64,000 bases of DNA, from NCBI GenBank assembly GCA_900542325.1, contig UQMY01000004.1, forward strand, positions 22,147-86,146. The letters run 5' to 3'. This document shows, piece by piece, positions 15,908-24,421 of the stretch. A model generated the notes under the pieces. The model was not told the DNA's origin. It saw only the letters and a list, made by a program, of their open reading frames with translations, and ran no database searches. A program made the translations under genes and the position numbers. Within the stretch, counting starts at the first letter, position 1. Each line of letters starts with the position of its first letter. The DNA is from an uncultured Collinsella sp. Lineage in GTDB: Bacteria > Actinomycetota > Coriobacteriia > Coriobacteriales > Coriobacteriaceae.

Positions 15908-15950
15908 AAAGGGCCCCGCTGCCGTTACGGTAGCGGGGCCCTTTTGTTTT
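15908..15950 (+). terminator. Terminator closing the str operon
   Basis: An AAGGGCCCCGCT...AGCGGGGCCCTTTT hairpin with a TGTTTT tail. As the stem begins with A's and ends with T's, it may also serve birA, which converges from the other strand. Confidence 0.9.
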
Positions 15951-16004
15951 GCATGATGGGTTTGGATCGCCGGGTAAGGCTGCCGAGCGGCTGGCTGTGG
16001 CGAC

Positions 16005-16781
16005 CTACTCACTCAAGGGGCGCAATGACGCTTCCTCAAAATGGAAGGATCGCAAGCCGTCTTCTGTTTCGATGCACGCACGACCAAAGCCATCGACCGT
16101 TTTAAAGATGCCTCGCGCCAGCTCGTCACCGGCAGGGGAGCGGGCGATAACGTGCTTTCCAATCCAATTGAGGTGAGCGACATATTCGCCGTGGACGGGC
16201 GCGAGCGGTCCGGTGTTTTCTTCCATGGCGTTGAGGCGTTCTGCCCAGGCATCTATAGCGTCTATAACTGCGTGATAGACCTCATCGAGGAGCATGTCGA
16301 CAGCTGGAACGTTCTCGTTAAGGTCCGAGAGACCGATTGCCGGCAGGCCGCCATCGGGCACCTCTTGGGGCGCATAGTTCACATTGACACCAATGCCACA
16401 GACGGCGAAAGGTTTGCCTTCGTTATCGCGTGCGGCCTCGACCAGAATGCCGCCGAGTTTGCGTCCACGCGCGACCAGGTCGTTGGGCCATTTGAGGCCA
16501 ATCTCGTTTGCAAGACCCTGTTTTTCGAGCGCCTCGAGCACCGCTAGGCCGCTGACGGCAGCAAGACCAGAGTACTTCGCAGGATTAACGCATGGACGCA
16601 GGACAATCGAAAGCAATAGGTTGCCGGCGGTTGAATCCCACTTGTGGCCGCGCCGGCCGCGTCCTGCTGTCTGAGCCCGGGCGGCAAGTCCTGTGCCGTG
16701 CGGCGCTCCCTGTTTTCCTGCTTCGAGCAGGTCATCGTTGGTCGATCCGGTTACGTCGACTATCGTTAATTTGGCATCCAT
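16005..16781 (-). CDS. birA: Biotin-[acetyl-CoA-carboxylase] ligase (single-domain BirA)
   Basis: 258 aa from ATG 16781, with TAAGGAGGTA nine bases upstream; longer in-frame starts lack support. The catalytic core shows STNDDL, the biotinyl-AMP loop QTAGRGRRGHKWDS near residues 37-52, KWPNDL and KLGGILVE. A small C-terminal SH3-like domain follows. No N-terminal winged helix is present, so it attaches biotin but should not repress biotin genes. It is divergent from the fab operon, whose AccB is its obvious substrate, so placement matches function. Confidence 0.93.
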   Translation of the reverse strand: MDAKLTIVDVTGSTNDDLLEAGKQGAPHGTGLAARAQTAGRGRRGHKWDSTAGNLLLSIVLRPCVNPAKYSGLAAVSGLAVLEALEKQGLANEIGLKWPNDLVARGRKLGGILVEAARDNEGKPFAVCGIGVNVNYAPQEVPDGGLPAIGLSDLNENVPAVDMLLDEVYHAVIDAIDAWAERLNAMEENTGPLAPVHGEYVAHLNWIGKHVIARSPAGDELARGIFKTVDGFGRACIETEDGLRSFHFEEASLRPLSE

Positions 16782-16876
16782 AACGGCTGCTACCTCCTTA
16801 ATGAATAAGTGAATAACGCAATGGTGTCGAGAGATAGACACAATGTGAAGCCTGTGTCGCATTTGGGCAATTTAAT

Positions 16877-16941
16877 GTTAACACGTCAACAACGACTGAA
16901 ATGCGCTATCCTCTCATGGTCGATGTAAACACGTCAACAAC
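16877..16941 (+). promoter_or_regulatory. Paired operator-like sites and promoter of the fab operon
   Basis: GTTAACACGTCAAC (an imperfect palindrome, GTTAAC-AC-GTCAAC) at 16877-16890 recurs as GTAAACACGTCAAC at 16925-16938; both are followed by AAC. The first overlaps a possible -35 (GTCAAC, 16885-16890) with TATCCT at 16907-16912, 16 bp away. The second lies between -10 and the fabH start. They suggest a repressor of fatty acid synthesis whose gene is not in this window. Confidence 0.5.
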
Positions 16942-16957
16942 TCAAAGGAGGTTAGTG

Positions 16958-17917
16958 ATGGGTTTCACGATTCTTGGAACGGGCTCGGCGCTTCCTAAGC
17001 GCAGTGTTTCCAATGACGAGCTGTCCGAGTTCCTCGATACCTCGGATGAGTGGATTTTTACCCGCACAGGTATCAAGAGCCGCCACGTCTGCACCACCGA
17101 GTCACTTGATGACCTTGCCGTAGCGGCGAGCGAGCGGGCACTCCAGGTGTCCGGAATCGACGCGAGCCAGTTGGATTTGATCGTCTGCTCGACGACGACG
17201 GGTGACCATCTTGTTCCCGCTGAGGCGTGTGCCGTTGCTGAGCGACTAGGCGCGACGTGCCCTGCCTTCGATGTCTCGGCGGCCTGCGCCGGCTTCGTAT
17301 TTGCGCTCGATGTTGCCGAGGGCTATATCGCCCGAGGACGAGCCAAGCATGTGCTTGTCGTTGCCGCCGAGCAGATGACGCGCGCGCTCGACTGGACCGA
17401 CCGCGCCACCTGCGTGCTCTTTGGCGATGGGGCAGGCGCCGCGGTGATTGAGGCCGGGGGAGACAGCCCCCTTGCCGTTGAGCTTTCGACGGCGCCCGAC
17501 GTCGAGACGTTGCGCGTTCCCGGACTGGTCGGCACCTCGCCGTTTAAGGCCTCCGTAGATAGCGAGAGCGTGCTGTCCATGAATGGCCGCCGTGTGTTCA
17601 AGTTCGGCGTCAACGCCATCTGTGACACGGTTCATAAGCTTGCGAGCGATGCGGGCATTTCGGTCGAAGACATCGACCATTTTGTATTCCATCAGGCTAA
17701 CGAACGAATCCTGAGCCAGGCAGTCAAGCGCCTCGGCGTGCCAGGCGAGCGCGTGGTTCGAACGCTGCGCGAGACCGGCAATATTTCGAGCGCCTGCATT
17801 CCCTTTGCGCTTGATCGGCTGGCGCGCACCAACGCACTGAATGCGGGCGACACCATCGCCCTCGTTGGATTTGGCGCCGGCCTGGATATAGGTGGCTATC
17901 TGCTTCGTTGGAAGTAG
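16958..17917 (+). CDS. fabH: 3-oxoacyl-ACP synthase III
   Basis: 319 aa from ATG 16958 with AAAGGAGG at 16945-16952. The catalytic Cys lies in SAACAGFVFALDVAEG, His in FHQANERI and Asn in GNISSACIPFALDR, the Cys-His-Asn triad of KAS III. It condenses acyl-CoA with malonyl-ACP to start each fatty acid. First gene of a tightly packed ten-gene operon. A KAS III of this type can use acetyl- or branched-chain-CoA; the preference cannot be read here. Confidence 0.95.
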   Translation: MGFTILGTGSALPKRSVSNDELSEFLDTSDEWIFTRTGIKSRHVCTTESLDDLAVAASERALQVSGIDASQLDLIVCSTTTGDHLVPAEACAVAERLGATCPAFDVSAACAGFVFALDVAEGYIARGRAKHVLVVAAEQMTRALDWTDRATCVLFGDGAGAAVIEAGGDSPLAVELSTAPDVETLRVPGLVGTSPFKASVDSESVLSMNGRRVFKFGVNAICDTVHKLASDAGISVEDIDHFVFHQANERILSQAVKRLGVPGERVVRTLRETGNISSACIPFALDRLARTNALNAGDTIALVGFGAGLDIGGYLLRWK

Positions 17918-17969
17918 TCGCACATAGGAAATAAAAACGCCCCTAGGGCACAAACAAAGGAGAACTACC

Positions 17970-18206
17970 ATGGCAGATCAGAAGACCTTCGAGCGCGTTT
18001 GCGATGTTATCCGCGAGACCGCCGGTCTTGACGACGTCGAGATGAAGCCCGAGTCCACGCTCGAGGAGATCGGCCTCGACAGCCTGGGCACCGTCGAGAT
18101 CCTCGTCGCCGTCGAGGATGAGTTTGGCATCCAGCTCGATACCGAGGAGAACCCCAAGACGGTCGGCGAGTTCGCCGATACGGTCGAGGCGGCATTGGAG
18201 AAGTAG
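17970..18206 (+). CDS. acpP: Acyl carrier protein
   Basis: 78 aa, acidic, with the phosphopantetheine attachment Ser in LDSLGTVEIL near residue 35. It carries growing acyl chains between the Fab enzymes. AAAGGAG at 17955-17961 is well placed. Its stop overlaps the GTG/ATG region of fabK, so the two are translationally linked. Confidence 0.96.
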   Translation: MADQKTFERVCDVIRETAGLDDVEMKPESTLEEIGLDSLGTVEILVAVEDEFGIQLDTEENPKTVGEFADTVEAALEK

Positions 18207-18208
18207 TG

Positions 18209-19153
18209 ATGCTCAAGTCTCCTCTCTGCGATCTACTCGGCATCGAAAAGCCCGTGTTCCAGGGCGGTATGGCCTGGATTGCCGACGCCTCGCTGGCATC
18301 TGCCGTGTCCGAGGCGGGCGGCTTAGGGATTATCGCGGCCATGAACGCCGACGCTAACTGGCTGCGCGACCAGATTCACGAGCTGCGCGCCAGGACGGAT
18401 AAGCCCTTTGGCGTCAACGTTATGCTCATGAGCCCGTTTGCCGACGAGGTCGCGCGGGTCGTGATTGACGAGCGGGTGCCGGTCGTCGTGACGGGTGCCG
18501 GCAATCCCACCAAGTACATGAAGGCGTGGAACGAGGCGGGCATCAAGGTCATCCCGGTTGTTGCCTCGGTGGCGCTGGCGCGTCTCGTGGCGCGTCGCGG
18601 AGCCACTGCCGTGGTTGCCGAGGGCACCGAATCAGGCGGCCATATTGGCGAGACCTCGACGATGGCATTGGTGCCGCAGGTTGTCGATGCGGTCGATATT
18701 CCCGTGGTTGCGGCTGGCGGTATCGCTGATGGCCGCGGCGTGGCGGCCGCCTTTATGCTGGGCGCCGCCGGCGTGCAGGTGGGTACGCGCTTTCTGATCG
18801 CAGATGAGTGCACCGTATCGGAGCAGTACAAGGAGATGGTCCTGAAGGCCAACGACACCTCGACGCGTGCGACCGGCCGCTCGACGGGACACCCGGTGCG
18901 TGCCCTCAAGAGCCCCTTCACCAACGCCTACGCCAAGAGCGAGGCGGCGGGCGTAAGCGTCGAGGAGCTCGGGGCCATGGGCACGGGCGCCCTTCGCAAG
19001 GCCGCCAAGGACGGCAATTACGAAGAGGGCTCGTTTTTGTGTGGACAGATTGCCGGCATGGTCAACGAGCGCCAAAGCGCACGTGAAATCGTTGACGACC
19101 TGGTCGATGGCGCCGAGCACGTCCTGAAGGGTGCGTGCGCATGGGTGGCGTAG
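18209..19153 (+). CDS. fabK: Enoyl-ACP reductase, FMN-dependent FabK type
   Basis: 314 aa from ATG 18209 (a GTG at 18206 overlaps the acpP stop). It opens with the nitronate monooxygenase/FabK signature PVFQGGMAWIADASLASAVSEAGG. FMN-binding segments include EGTESGGHIGE, PVVAAGGIADGRG and AFMLGAAGVQVGTRFL. It reduces trans-2-enoyl-ACP in the last elongation step. FabK enzymes are known to be insensitive to triclosan, unlike FabI; no FabI is encoded nearby. The cluster context makes FabK much more likely than a nitronate monooxygenase. Confidence 0.9.
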   Translation: MLKSPLCDLLGIEKPVFQGGMAWIADASLASAVSEAGGLGIIAAMNADANWLRDQIHELRARTDKPFGVNVMLMSPFADEVARVVIDERVPVVVTGAGNPTKYMKAWNEAGIKVIPVVASVALARLVARRGATAVVAEGTESGGHIGETSTMALVPQVVDAVDIPVVAAGGIADGRGVAAAFMLGAAGVQVGTRFLIADECTVSEQYKEMVLKANDTSTRATGRSTGHPVRALKSPFTNAYAKSEAAGVSVEELGAMGTGALRKAAKDGNYEEGSFLCGQIAGMVNERQSAREIVDDLVDGAEHVLKGACAWVA

Positions 19154-20067
19154 CGTTTCTGTTTGCCGGCCAGGGCGCCCAGCACCCCGCGATGGGCGTC
19201 GACCTGATCGAGGCATCGCCGGCGGCCGCCGAGGTGTTCGCCATTGCCGACGAGGTGCGCCCGGGGACCAGTGAGCAGTGCCGAAGCGCCTCCAAGGAGG
19301 AGCTCTCGCAGACCGAGAACACGCAGCCGTGCGTGTTCGTTCACGATCTGGCAGCGGCTGCCGCCCTGCGTGAGCGCGGCGTGGTACCTGCCGCCTGTGC
19401 GGGTTTTTCGCTTGGCGAGGTCGCCGCGCTCACCTTTGCGGGGGCGTTCGATACGCGAGCGGGCTTTGAGCTCGTGTGCGAGCGCGCGGCGCTGATGGCC
19501 GCGGCTGCCGAGCGCCATCCGGGCGGCATGCGCGCCGTCATCAAGCTCGATGCGGCGCAAGTCGAGAACCTGGCAAAACAGGCCGGCGAGGACTGCTGGC
19601 CGGTCAACTACAACAGTCCGCAGCAGACGGTTGTTGCCGGACCGCCCGAGGCGCTGCAGGAGCTCGACGTCCTAGTAAAAGAGGCTGGCGGCCGCGCTAT
19701 GAAAGTCGCGGTGTCGGGCGCATTTCATAGCCCCTATATGGCCGAGGCGACTGAGGGGCTGGCGACGTATATCCAAGCCGGCCACGCGCCGTCACCGCTG
19801 CTGATTCCGGTCATGGCAAACATGACGGCGGCGCCCTATCCGGCGGACCCGCGAGCGGCATCGGATGTCTTGGCCAATCAGGTGAGTCATGCCGTTCGTT
19901 GGGTCGACACGCTGCATGCTCTGCAGAATCAGGGCATCGACACGTTTATTGAGGTCGGCCCTGGCAAAACGCTGTCGGGCCTGGCCAAGCGTACGCTGAG
20001 CGACGTTCGCGTGTATTCGTGCGAAACGGCCGAGCAGGTCGCAGCTATTGCCGACGAGCTCGCATAG
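19141..20067 (+). CDS. fabD: Malonyl-CoA:ACP transacylase
   Basis: 308 aa from ATG 19141, overlapping fabK by 13 bp; a GTG at 19135 is possible. FLFAGQGAQHPAMG near the N terminus, nucleophile elbow GFSLGEVAAL near residue 88, and the active-site His in VSGAFHSPYM are all present. It loads malonyl groups onto AcpP. Overlap with fabK and 30-bp spacing to fabG indicate a single transcript. Confidence 0.94.
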   Translation: MGGVAFLFAGQGAQHPAMGVDLIEASPAAAEVFAIADEVRPGTSEQCRSASKEELSQTENTQPCVFVHDLAAAAALRERGVVPAACAGFSLGEVAALTFAGAFDTRAGFELVCERAALMAAAAERHPGGMRAVIKLDAAQVENLAKQAGEDCWPVNYNSPQQTVVAGPPEALQELDVLVKEAGGRAMKVAVSGAFHSPYMAEATEGLATYIQAGHAPSPLLIPVMANMTAAPYPADPRAASDVLANQVSHAVRWVDTLHALQNQGIDTFIEVGPGKTLSGLAKRTLSDVRVYSCETAEQVAAIADELA

Positions 20068-20097
20068 TCCACAGGGCTGTAACCCGAAAGGAATGAC

Positions 20098-20871
20098 ATG
20101 GGCAACTTGAACAACGGCGCGCTCGAGCGCAACGACTCACGTCGCGTGGCACTGGTCACGGGCGGCTCGCGGGGTATCGGCCGCGCCTGCGCTGTCGGTC
20201 TGGCGGAGGACGGCTTTGATATCGCCGTCGTCTATGCCGGCAGCGTCGATGCGGCGCGCAAGACGTGCGAAGCCTGTGAGGCGGTTGGCGCCACGGCACG
20301 CGCATATCAATGCGACGTGGCCGATCCCGCTGCTGTCAACGCGTGCGTGGAAGCGGTCCTCAACGACTTTGGTTCCATTTGGGCGCTCGTCAACAACGCC
20401 GGCATCACCCGCGATGGCCTGCTCATGCGCATGGGCGATGACGCATTCGATCGCGTGCTCGATGTCAATCTCAAGGGAACATTCAATATGACGCGCGCGC
20501 TCACCAAGACCTTTATGCGCCAGCGCGGCGGTTGCGTCGTCAACATGAGCTCGGTCGTGGGCCTGATGGGCAATGCCGGGCAAGCCAACTATGCTGCTTC
20601 CAAGGCGGGCGTGATAGGGCTTACCAAGGCGGTGGCGCGCGAGCTTGCGCCTCGTGGCGTACGAGCGAACGCGGTCGCTCCCGGGTTTGTCGAGACAGAT
20701 ATGACGGCAAAGCTCTCGGAGAAGGTGCGTACGGCAACCGAGGAACAGATTCCCCTTAAGCGCATGGCACGTCCCGAGGAAGTGGCCGGCGTGGTGCGCT
20801 TTTTAGCGAGCGATGCGGCTGCTTACATTACGGGCGAGGTCGTGCGCGTCGACGGCGGAATGGCGATGTAG
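20098..20871 (+). CDS. fabG: 3-oxoacyl-ACP reductase
   Basis: 257 aa short-chain dehydrogenase. The NADP-binding motif is VTGGSRGIGRACAVGLA, NNAG appears near residue 97, the catalytic Ser is in NMSSVVGLMGNAGQ, and YAASKAG follows. A 10-15 residue N-terminal extension (GNLNNGALERNDSRR) precedes the Rossmann fold. It reduces 3-oxoacyl-ACP to the 3-hydroxy form. Confidence 0.95.
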   Translation: MGNLNNGALERNDSRRVALVTGGSRGIGRACAVGLAEDGFDIAVVYAGSVDAARKTCEACEAVGATARAYQCDVADPAAVNACVEAVLNDFGSIWALVNNAGITRDGLLMRMGDDAFDRVLDVNLKGTFNMTRALTKTFMRQRGGCVVNMSSVVGLMGNAGQANYAASKAGVIGLTKAVARELAPRGVRANAVAPGFVETDMTAKLSEKVRTATEEQIPLKRMARPEEVAGVVRFLASDAAAYITGEVVRVDGGMAM

Positions 20872-20910
20872 AAACCAGGGCCGAAGAACGGCTTGGATGA
20901 GGAGACCATG

Positions 20911-22158
20911 ATGGAACAGAGAGTTGCAATCACCGGCATCGGTGCCGTATCGCCGCTCGGCAATACCGCGCTTGCCACCTGGGCGGCCATGTGCGCCGGG
21001 ACCTGTGGCATCGGCCCGATCACGCACTTCGATACCGATGCGTTTACCGCCAAGGTGGCGGCCGAAGTCAAGGGCTTTGACGGCAACGAGTACTTTGGCA
21101 AGCGCGACGCCAAGCATCTGGACCCCTGCGTTCAGTTTGCGCTGGTGGCTTCGGACGAGGCAATGCACGATGCGGGCTTTGATGCCGAAGGCGCCATCGA
21201 TCGCGAGCGCCTGGGCGTTTACGTGGGGTCGGGCGTGGGCGGCATGCAGACGCTCGTCGACAACGTCCATACGATTGCCGACCGTGGGCCCCGCCGCGCA
21301 TCGCCTTACATGATCGCGATGATGATCCCCAACATGGCATCGGGCAATATCGCAATCCGTCACAAGGCAAAGGGACCGACCCTGCCAGTCGTGACTGCGT
21401 GCGCGACCTCGGCCCATGCGGTGGGCGAGGCGTTCCGTGCTATTAAGCACGGCTATGCCGACGCGATCCTCGCGGGCGGTGCCGAGGCGGCCATTATCCC
21501 CGATGCTGTTGCAGGCTTTACGTCCTGCCGCGCATTGACCACCAACCCCGATCCCGCGACGGCCTGCCGCCCGTTCGATGCAGACCGCGACGGCTTTGTG
21601 ATGGGCGAGGGCGCTTGCGTGCTGGTACTCGAGAGCATGGAGCATGCGCAGGCGCGCGGTGCGCACATTTATGCCGAGGTCGTGGGCTACGGCAACACCG
21701 ATGATGCCTATCACATTACGAGTCCCGACCCCGATGCCGCCGGCATTGCCCGTGCGATATCGCTGGCGGTAGCCGAGGGCGACGTCAAGCCTTCCGAGGG
21801 TCTCTACATCAACGCCCACGGCACCTCGACCAAGCTCAACGATTCGTCCGAGACGACAGGCATTAAGCGGGCGCTCGGCGAGGACGCGGCACGCGCCGCA
21901 CACGTCTCGTCGACCAAGTCGATGACCGGGCACATGATCGGTGCCACGGGTGCCATCGAGGTCATGGCCTGTGCCATGGCGCTCGAGCAGGGCGTGGTGC
22001 CCCCGACCATTAACTACCACACGCCCGATCCCGCCTGCGATCTTGATTACACGCCTAATCGAGCGGTTCGCGCCGACCTTACCTGGGCGCTTTCGACCAA
22101 CCTGGGCTTTGGCGGGCACAACGCCGCCATCGCGCTGCGTAGATATACGAGGAGCTAG
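20911..22158 (+). CDS. fabF: 3-oxoacyl-ACP synthase II
   Basis: 415 aa from ATG 20911; GAGGAG at 20898-20903 favours this over ATG 20908 or TTG 20893. Catalytic Cys is in VTACATSAHAVGEAF, with His residues in NAHGTSTKLND and KSMTGHMIGATGA. It is the main chain-elongating condensing enzyme and the classical target of thiolactomycin and platensimycin. It is separated from accB by only 3 bp. Confidence 0.95.
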   Translation: MEQRVAITGIGAVSPLGNTALATWAAMCAGTCGIGPITHFDTDAFTAKVAAEVKGFDGNEYFGKRDAKHLDPCVQFALVASDEAMHDAGFDAEGAIDRERLGVYVGSGVGGMQTLVDNVHTIADRGPRRASPYMIAMMIPNMASGNIAIRHKAKGPTLPVVTACATSAHAVGEAFRAIKHGYADAILAGGAEAAIIPDAVAGFTSCRALTTNPDPATACRPFDADRDGFVMGEGACVLVLESMEHAQARGAHIYAEVVGYGNTDDAYHITSPDPDAAGIARAISLAVAEGDVKPSEGLYINAHGTSTKLNDSSETTGIKRALGEDAARAAHVSSTKSMTGHMIGATGAIEVMACAMALEQGVVPPTINYHTPDPACDLDYTPNRAVRADLTWALSTNLGFGGHNAAIALRRYTRS

Positions 22159-22161
22159 AGC

Positions 22162-22635
22162 ATGGATTCCAAAAGACTTGCCGAGATAGCCGATGTGATG
22201 GAGGACCGCGGCCTTACGCGCGTACGTGTTGAGGAGCCCGATGGCACCGCGGTCGAACTCGAGCGCGCGAGTGCCGCGCAGCCGGTTGCCGTGCCCATGC
22301 CTATGCCGGGTGCCGTGGCCGCTCAAGTTGCAGCTCCCACAGTCGCGCCTGCCGCACCGGAACCCGCCACGCAGACACCTGCCGCCGCGCCGGAGCCCAA
22401 GGGCACCGAGGTGACTGCTCCCATGGTGGGCGTCTTCTATGCTGCCCCTGCGCCGGGCGACGAGCCATTTGTGCGCGTGGGCTCCAAGGTCAAGGCCGGC
22501 GAGACCCTCTGCATCATCGAGGCCATGAAGGTTCTCAACGAGGTGACGGCCGAGGCAGACGGTGAGGTGCTCGAGATCTGCGTGGCCGACGGCGACCTCG
22601 TGGAGTTTGGCAGCTGCCTCATGAGGATCGGATAG
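22162..22635 (+). CDS. accB: Biotin carboxyl carrier protein of acetyl-CoA carboxylase
   Basis: 157 aa. A short N-terminal helix region is followed by an Ala/Pro-rich linker (about residues 35-78). The biotinyl domain follows, with the modified Lys in CIIEAMKVLNEV and GDLVEFGSCLMRI at the end. It carries CO2 between AccC and the carboxyltransferase and is the expected target of the BirA encoded just upstream. Confidence 0.95.
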   Translation: MDSKRLAEIADVMEDRGLTRVRVEEPDGTAVELERASAAQPVAVPMPMPGAVAAQVAAPTVAPAAPEPATQTPAAAPEPKGTEVTAPMVGVFYAAPAPGDEPFVRVGSKVKAGETLCIIEAMKVLNEVTAEADGEVLEICVADGDLVEFGSCLMRIG

Positions 22636-22644
22636 GTGATATCC

Positions 22645-23067
22645 ATGAACAAAGAAGAGCTCAAGAAGCTATTACCGCATCGCGAACCGATGCTTTTGCT
22701 CGACGAAGCCGAGCTAGTGGGCGACGAGGCCCACGGCAAGATCACGATTACGGGTGACGAGTACTTTTTGCAGGGGCATTTTCCGGGAAACCCGGTAGTC
22801 CCCGGCGTGATTCAGTGCGAGATGCTCGCCCAAAACTGTTGCATGCTGCTGATGGGCGACGAGGAGGCGCGCGGCGCGACGCCGTTCTATACGAGCCTCG
22901 ATAAGGTGCGCTTTAAGCGCCCGGTGCGCCCGGGCGACACGGTTGATCTGGTGTGCACCATCACGCGTGCGCGCGGGCCGTTCCGCTTTGCGACGGGTAC
23001 TGCGAGCGTCAACGGTGAGGTTTGCTGCCGCGCCGATATGTCTTTTGCACTCATGCACGAAAGTTAA
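22645..23067 (+). CDS. fabZ: 3-hydroxyacyl-ACP dehydratase
   Basis: 140 aa from ATG 22645 (a GTG at 22636 is also in frame). The hot-dog fold motif LLPHREPMLLLD begins the protein. The active-site His is in GHFPGNPVVPGV, and Glu in QCEMLAQ. It dehydrates 3-hydroxyacyl-ACP. No FabA-type isomerase is seen, so unsaturated fatty acid synthesis, if any, is handled elsewhere. Confidence 0.94.
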   Translation: MNKEELKKLLPHREPMLLLDEAELVGDEAHGKITITGDEYFLQGHFPGNPVVPGVIQCEMLAQNCCMLLMGDEEARGATPFYTSLDKVRFKRPVRPGDTVDLVCTITRARGPFRFATGTASVNGEVCCRADMSFALMHES

Positions 23068-23077
23068 GGAAGGCTTC

Positions 23078-24421
23078 ATGTTCGACAAAGTGCTCATCGC
23101 CAACCGCGGAGAAGTCGCGGTCCGTGTTATCCGCGCGTGCCGCGATATGGGCATCAAGACCGTCGCCGTTTATTCCACGGCCGATGCGGACGCGCTGCAC
23201 GTGCAGCTTGCCGACGAGGCGTATTGCATCGGCGGCCCGCGTCTTGCCGAGAGCTACCTCAACGACGATGCCGTGCTCACCTGTGCCGTGAAGTCGGGGG
23301 CAAAGGCGATCCATCCTGGCTACGGTTTCTTTTCCGAGAAGGCGAGCTTCGTGCGCGACTGCGACAAGTTCGGTCTGGCGTTTGTCGGTCCTTCGGCCGA
23401 GGTGATCGACAGCATGGGCGACAAGGACGCCGCACGCCGAACGGCCGCTGCTGCGGGCGTGCCCATCGTGCCGGGCTGCGATTTGCTCAAAAGCCCCGAG
23501 GAAGCAACGGCCGAGGCCGAGCGCATCGGCTGCCCCGTGCTTATTAAGGCGCGCGCGGGCGGCGGCGGTCGCGGTATTCGCAAGGTCGAGCGCGTGGAAG
23601 ATGCGGCAAAGGCGTTCATCGAGGCGCGTGCCGAGGGTGAGGCCGTTTTTGGCGACGGCGAGTGCTACATGGAGAAGTTCGTTGCGCCGGCGCATCACGT
23701 TGAGGTACAGATTATGGCCGATAAGCAGGGCCATGTGTTTTCGCTCGGCGAGCGCGAGTGCTCGGTGCAGCGCCGCAACCAAAAGCTGATCGAGGAGAGC
23801 CCCGCGCCGTGCCTCGACGGACGCGATGATATTCGTGCCCGTATGCACAAGGCCGCGCGCGACCTGGCTCGTGCCGTTGGCTATGAGGGCGCTGGCACCA
23901 TCGAGTTTTTGTACTCAGATGACGGCAATTTCTACTTTATGGAAATGAACACGCGCTTGCAGGTGGAGCATCCGGTTACGGAGTTTGTGACCGATACCGA
24001 CCTGGTTAAGTGGCAGCTGCGCGTGGCTGCCGGCCAGCCTCTGCCCTTTGAGCAGGAGGACGTACCGGTCCGCAACCACGCCATGGAGTGCCGCATCAAT
24101 GCCGAAACGCCGGACTTTCTACCGTCATGTGGAACGGTCACCGCGTTGCGTGTGCCGGGTGGTCCGCGCGTGCGCTGGGATTCCGCCATGTTTACCGGAG
24201 CGAAAGTTCCGCCGTACTACGACTCCATGCTCGGCAAGCTCATCGTGTGCGCGCCCACGCGTGACGGTGCCATTCGCAAGATGCGCTCGGCCCTGGGCGA
24301 GCTCGTGATTGAGGGCGTGAGCGAAAATAGCGAGCTTCAGCTCGACGTGCTGGCAAACGACGAGTTTTTGTCGGGCATGTATCACACCGATCTGATGGGG
24401 CATCTCTATGCTGATGAATAG
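23078..24421 (+). CDS. accC: Biotin carboxylase subunit of acetyl-CoA carboxylase
   Basis: 447 aa from ATG 23078 (MFDKVLIANRGEVAVRVIRA), the usual AccC size. The ATP-grasp loop KARAGGGGRGIRKV lies near residue 160, with HHVEVQI, GECSV-like and EMNTRLQVEHPVTE motifs following. It carboxylates the biotin on AccB using ATP and bicarbonate. Its end overlaps the accDA start by 14 bp. Confidence 0.96.
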   Translation: MFDKVLIANRGEVAVRVIRACRDMGIKTVAVYSTADADALHVQLADEAYCIGGPRLAESYLNDDAVLTCAVKSGAKAIHPGYGFFSEKASFVRDCDKFGLAFVGPSAEVIDSMGDKDAARRTAAAAGVPIVPGCDLLKSPEEATAEAERIGCPVLIKARAGGGGRGIRKVERVEDAAKAFIEARAEGEAVFGDGECYMEKFVAPAHHVEVQIMADKQGHVFSLGERECSVQRRNQKLIEESPAPCLDGRDDIRARMHKAARDLARAVGYEGAGTIEFLYSDDGNFYFMEMNTRLQVEHPVTEFVTDTDLVKWQLRVAAGQPLPFEQEDVPVRNHAMECRINAETPDFLPSCGTVTALRVPGGPRVRWDSAMFTGAKVPPYYDSMLGKLIVCAPTRDGAIRKMRSALGELVIEGVSENSELQLDVLANDEFLSGMYHTDLMGHLYADE

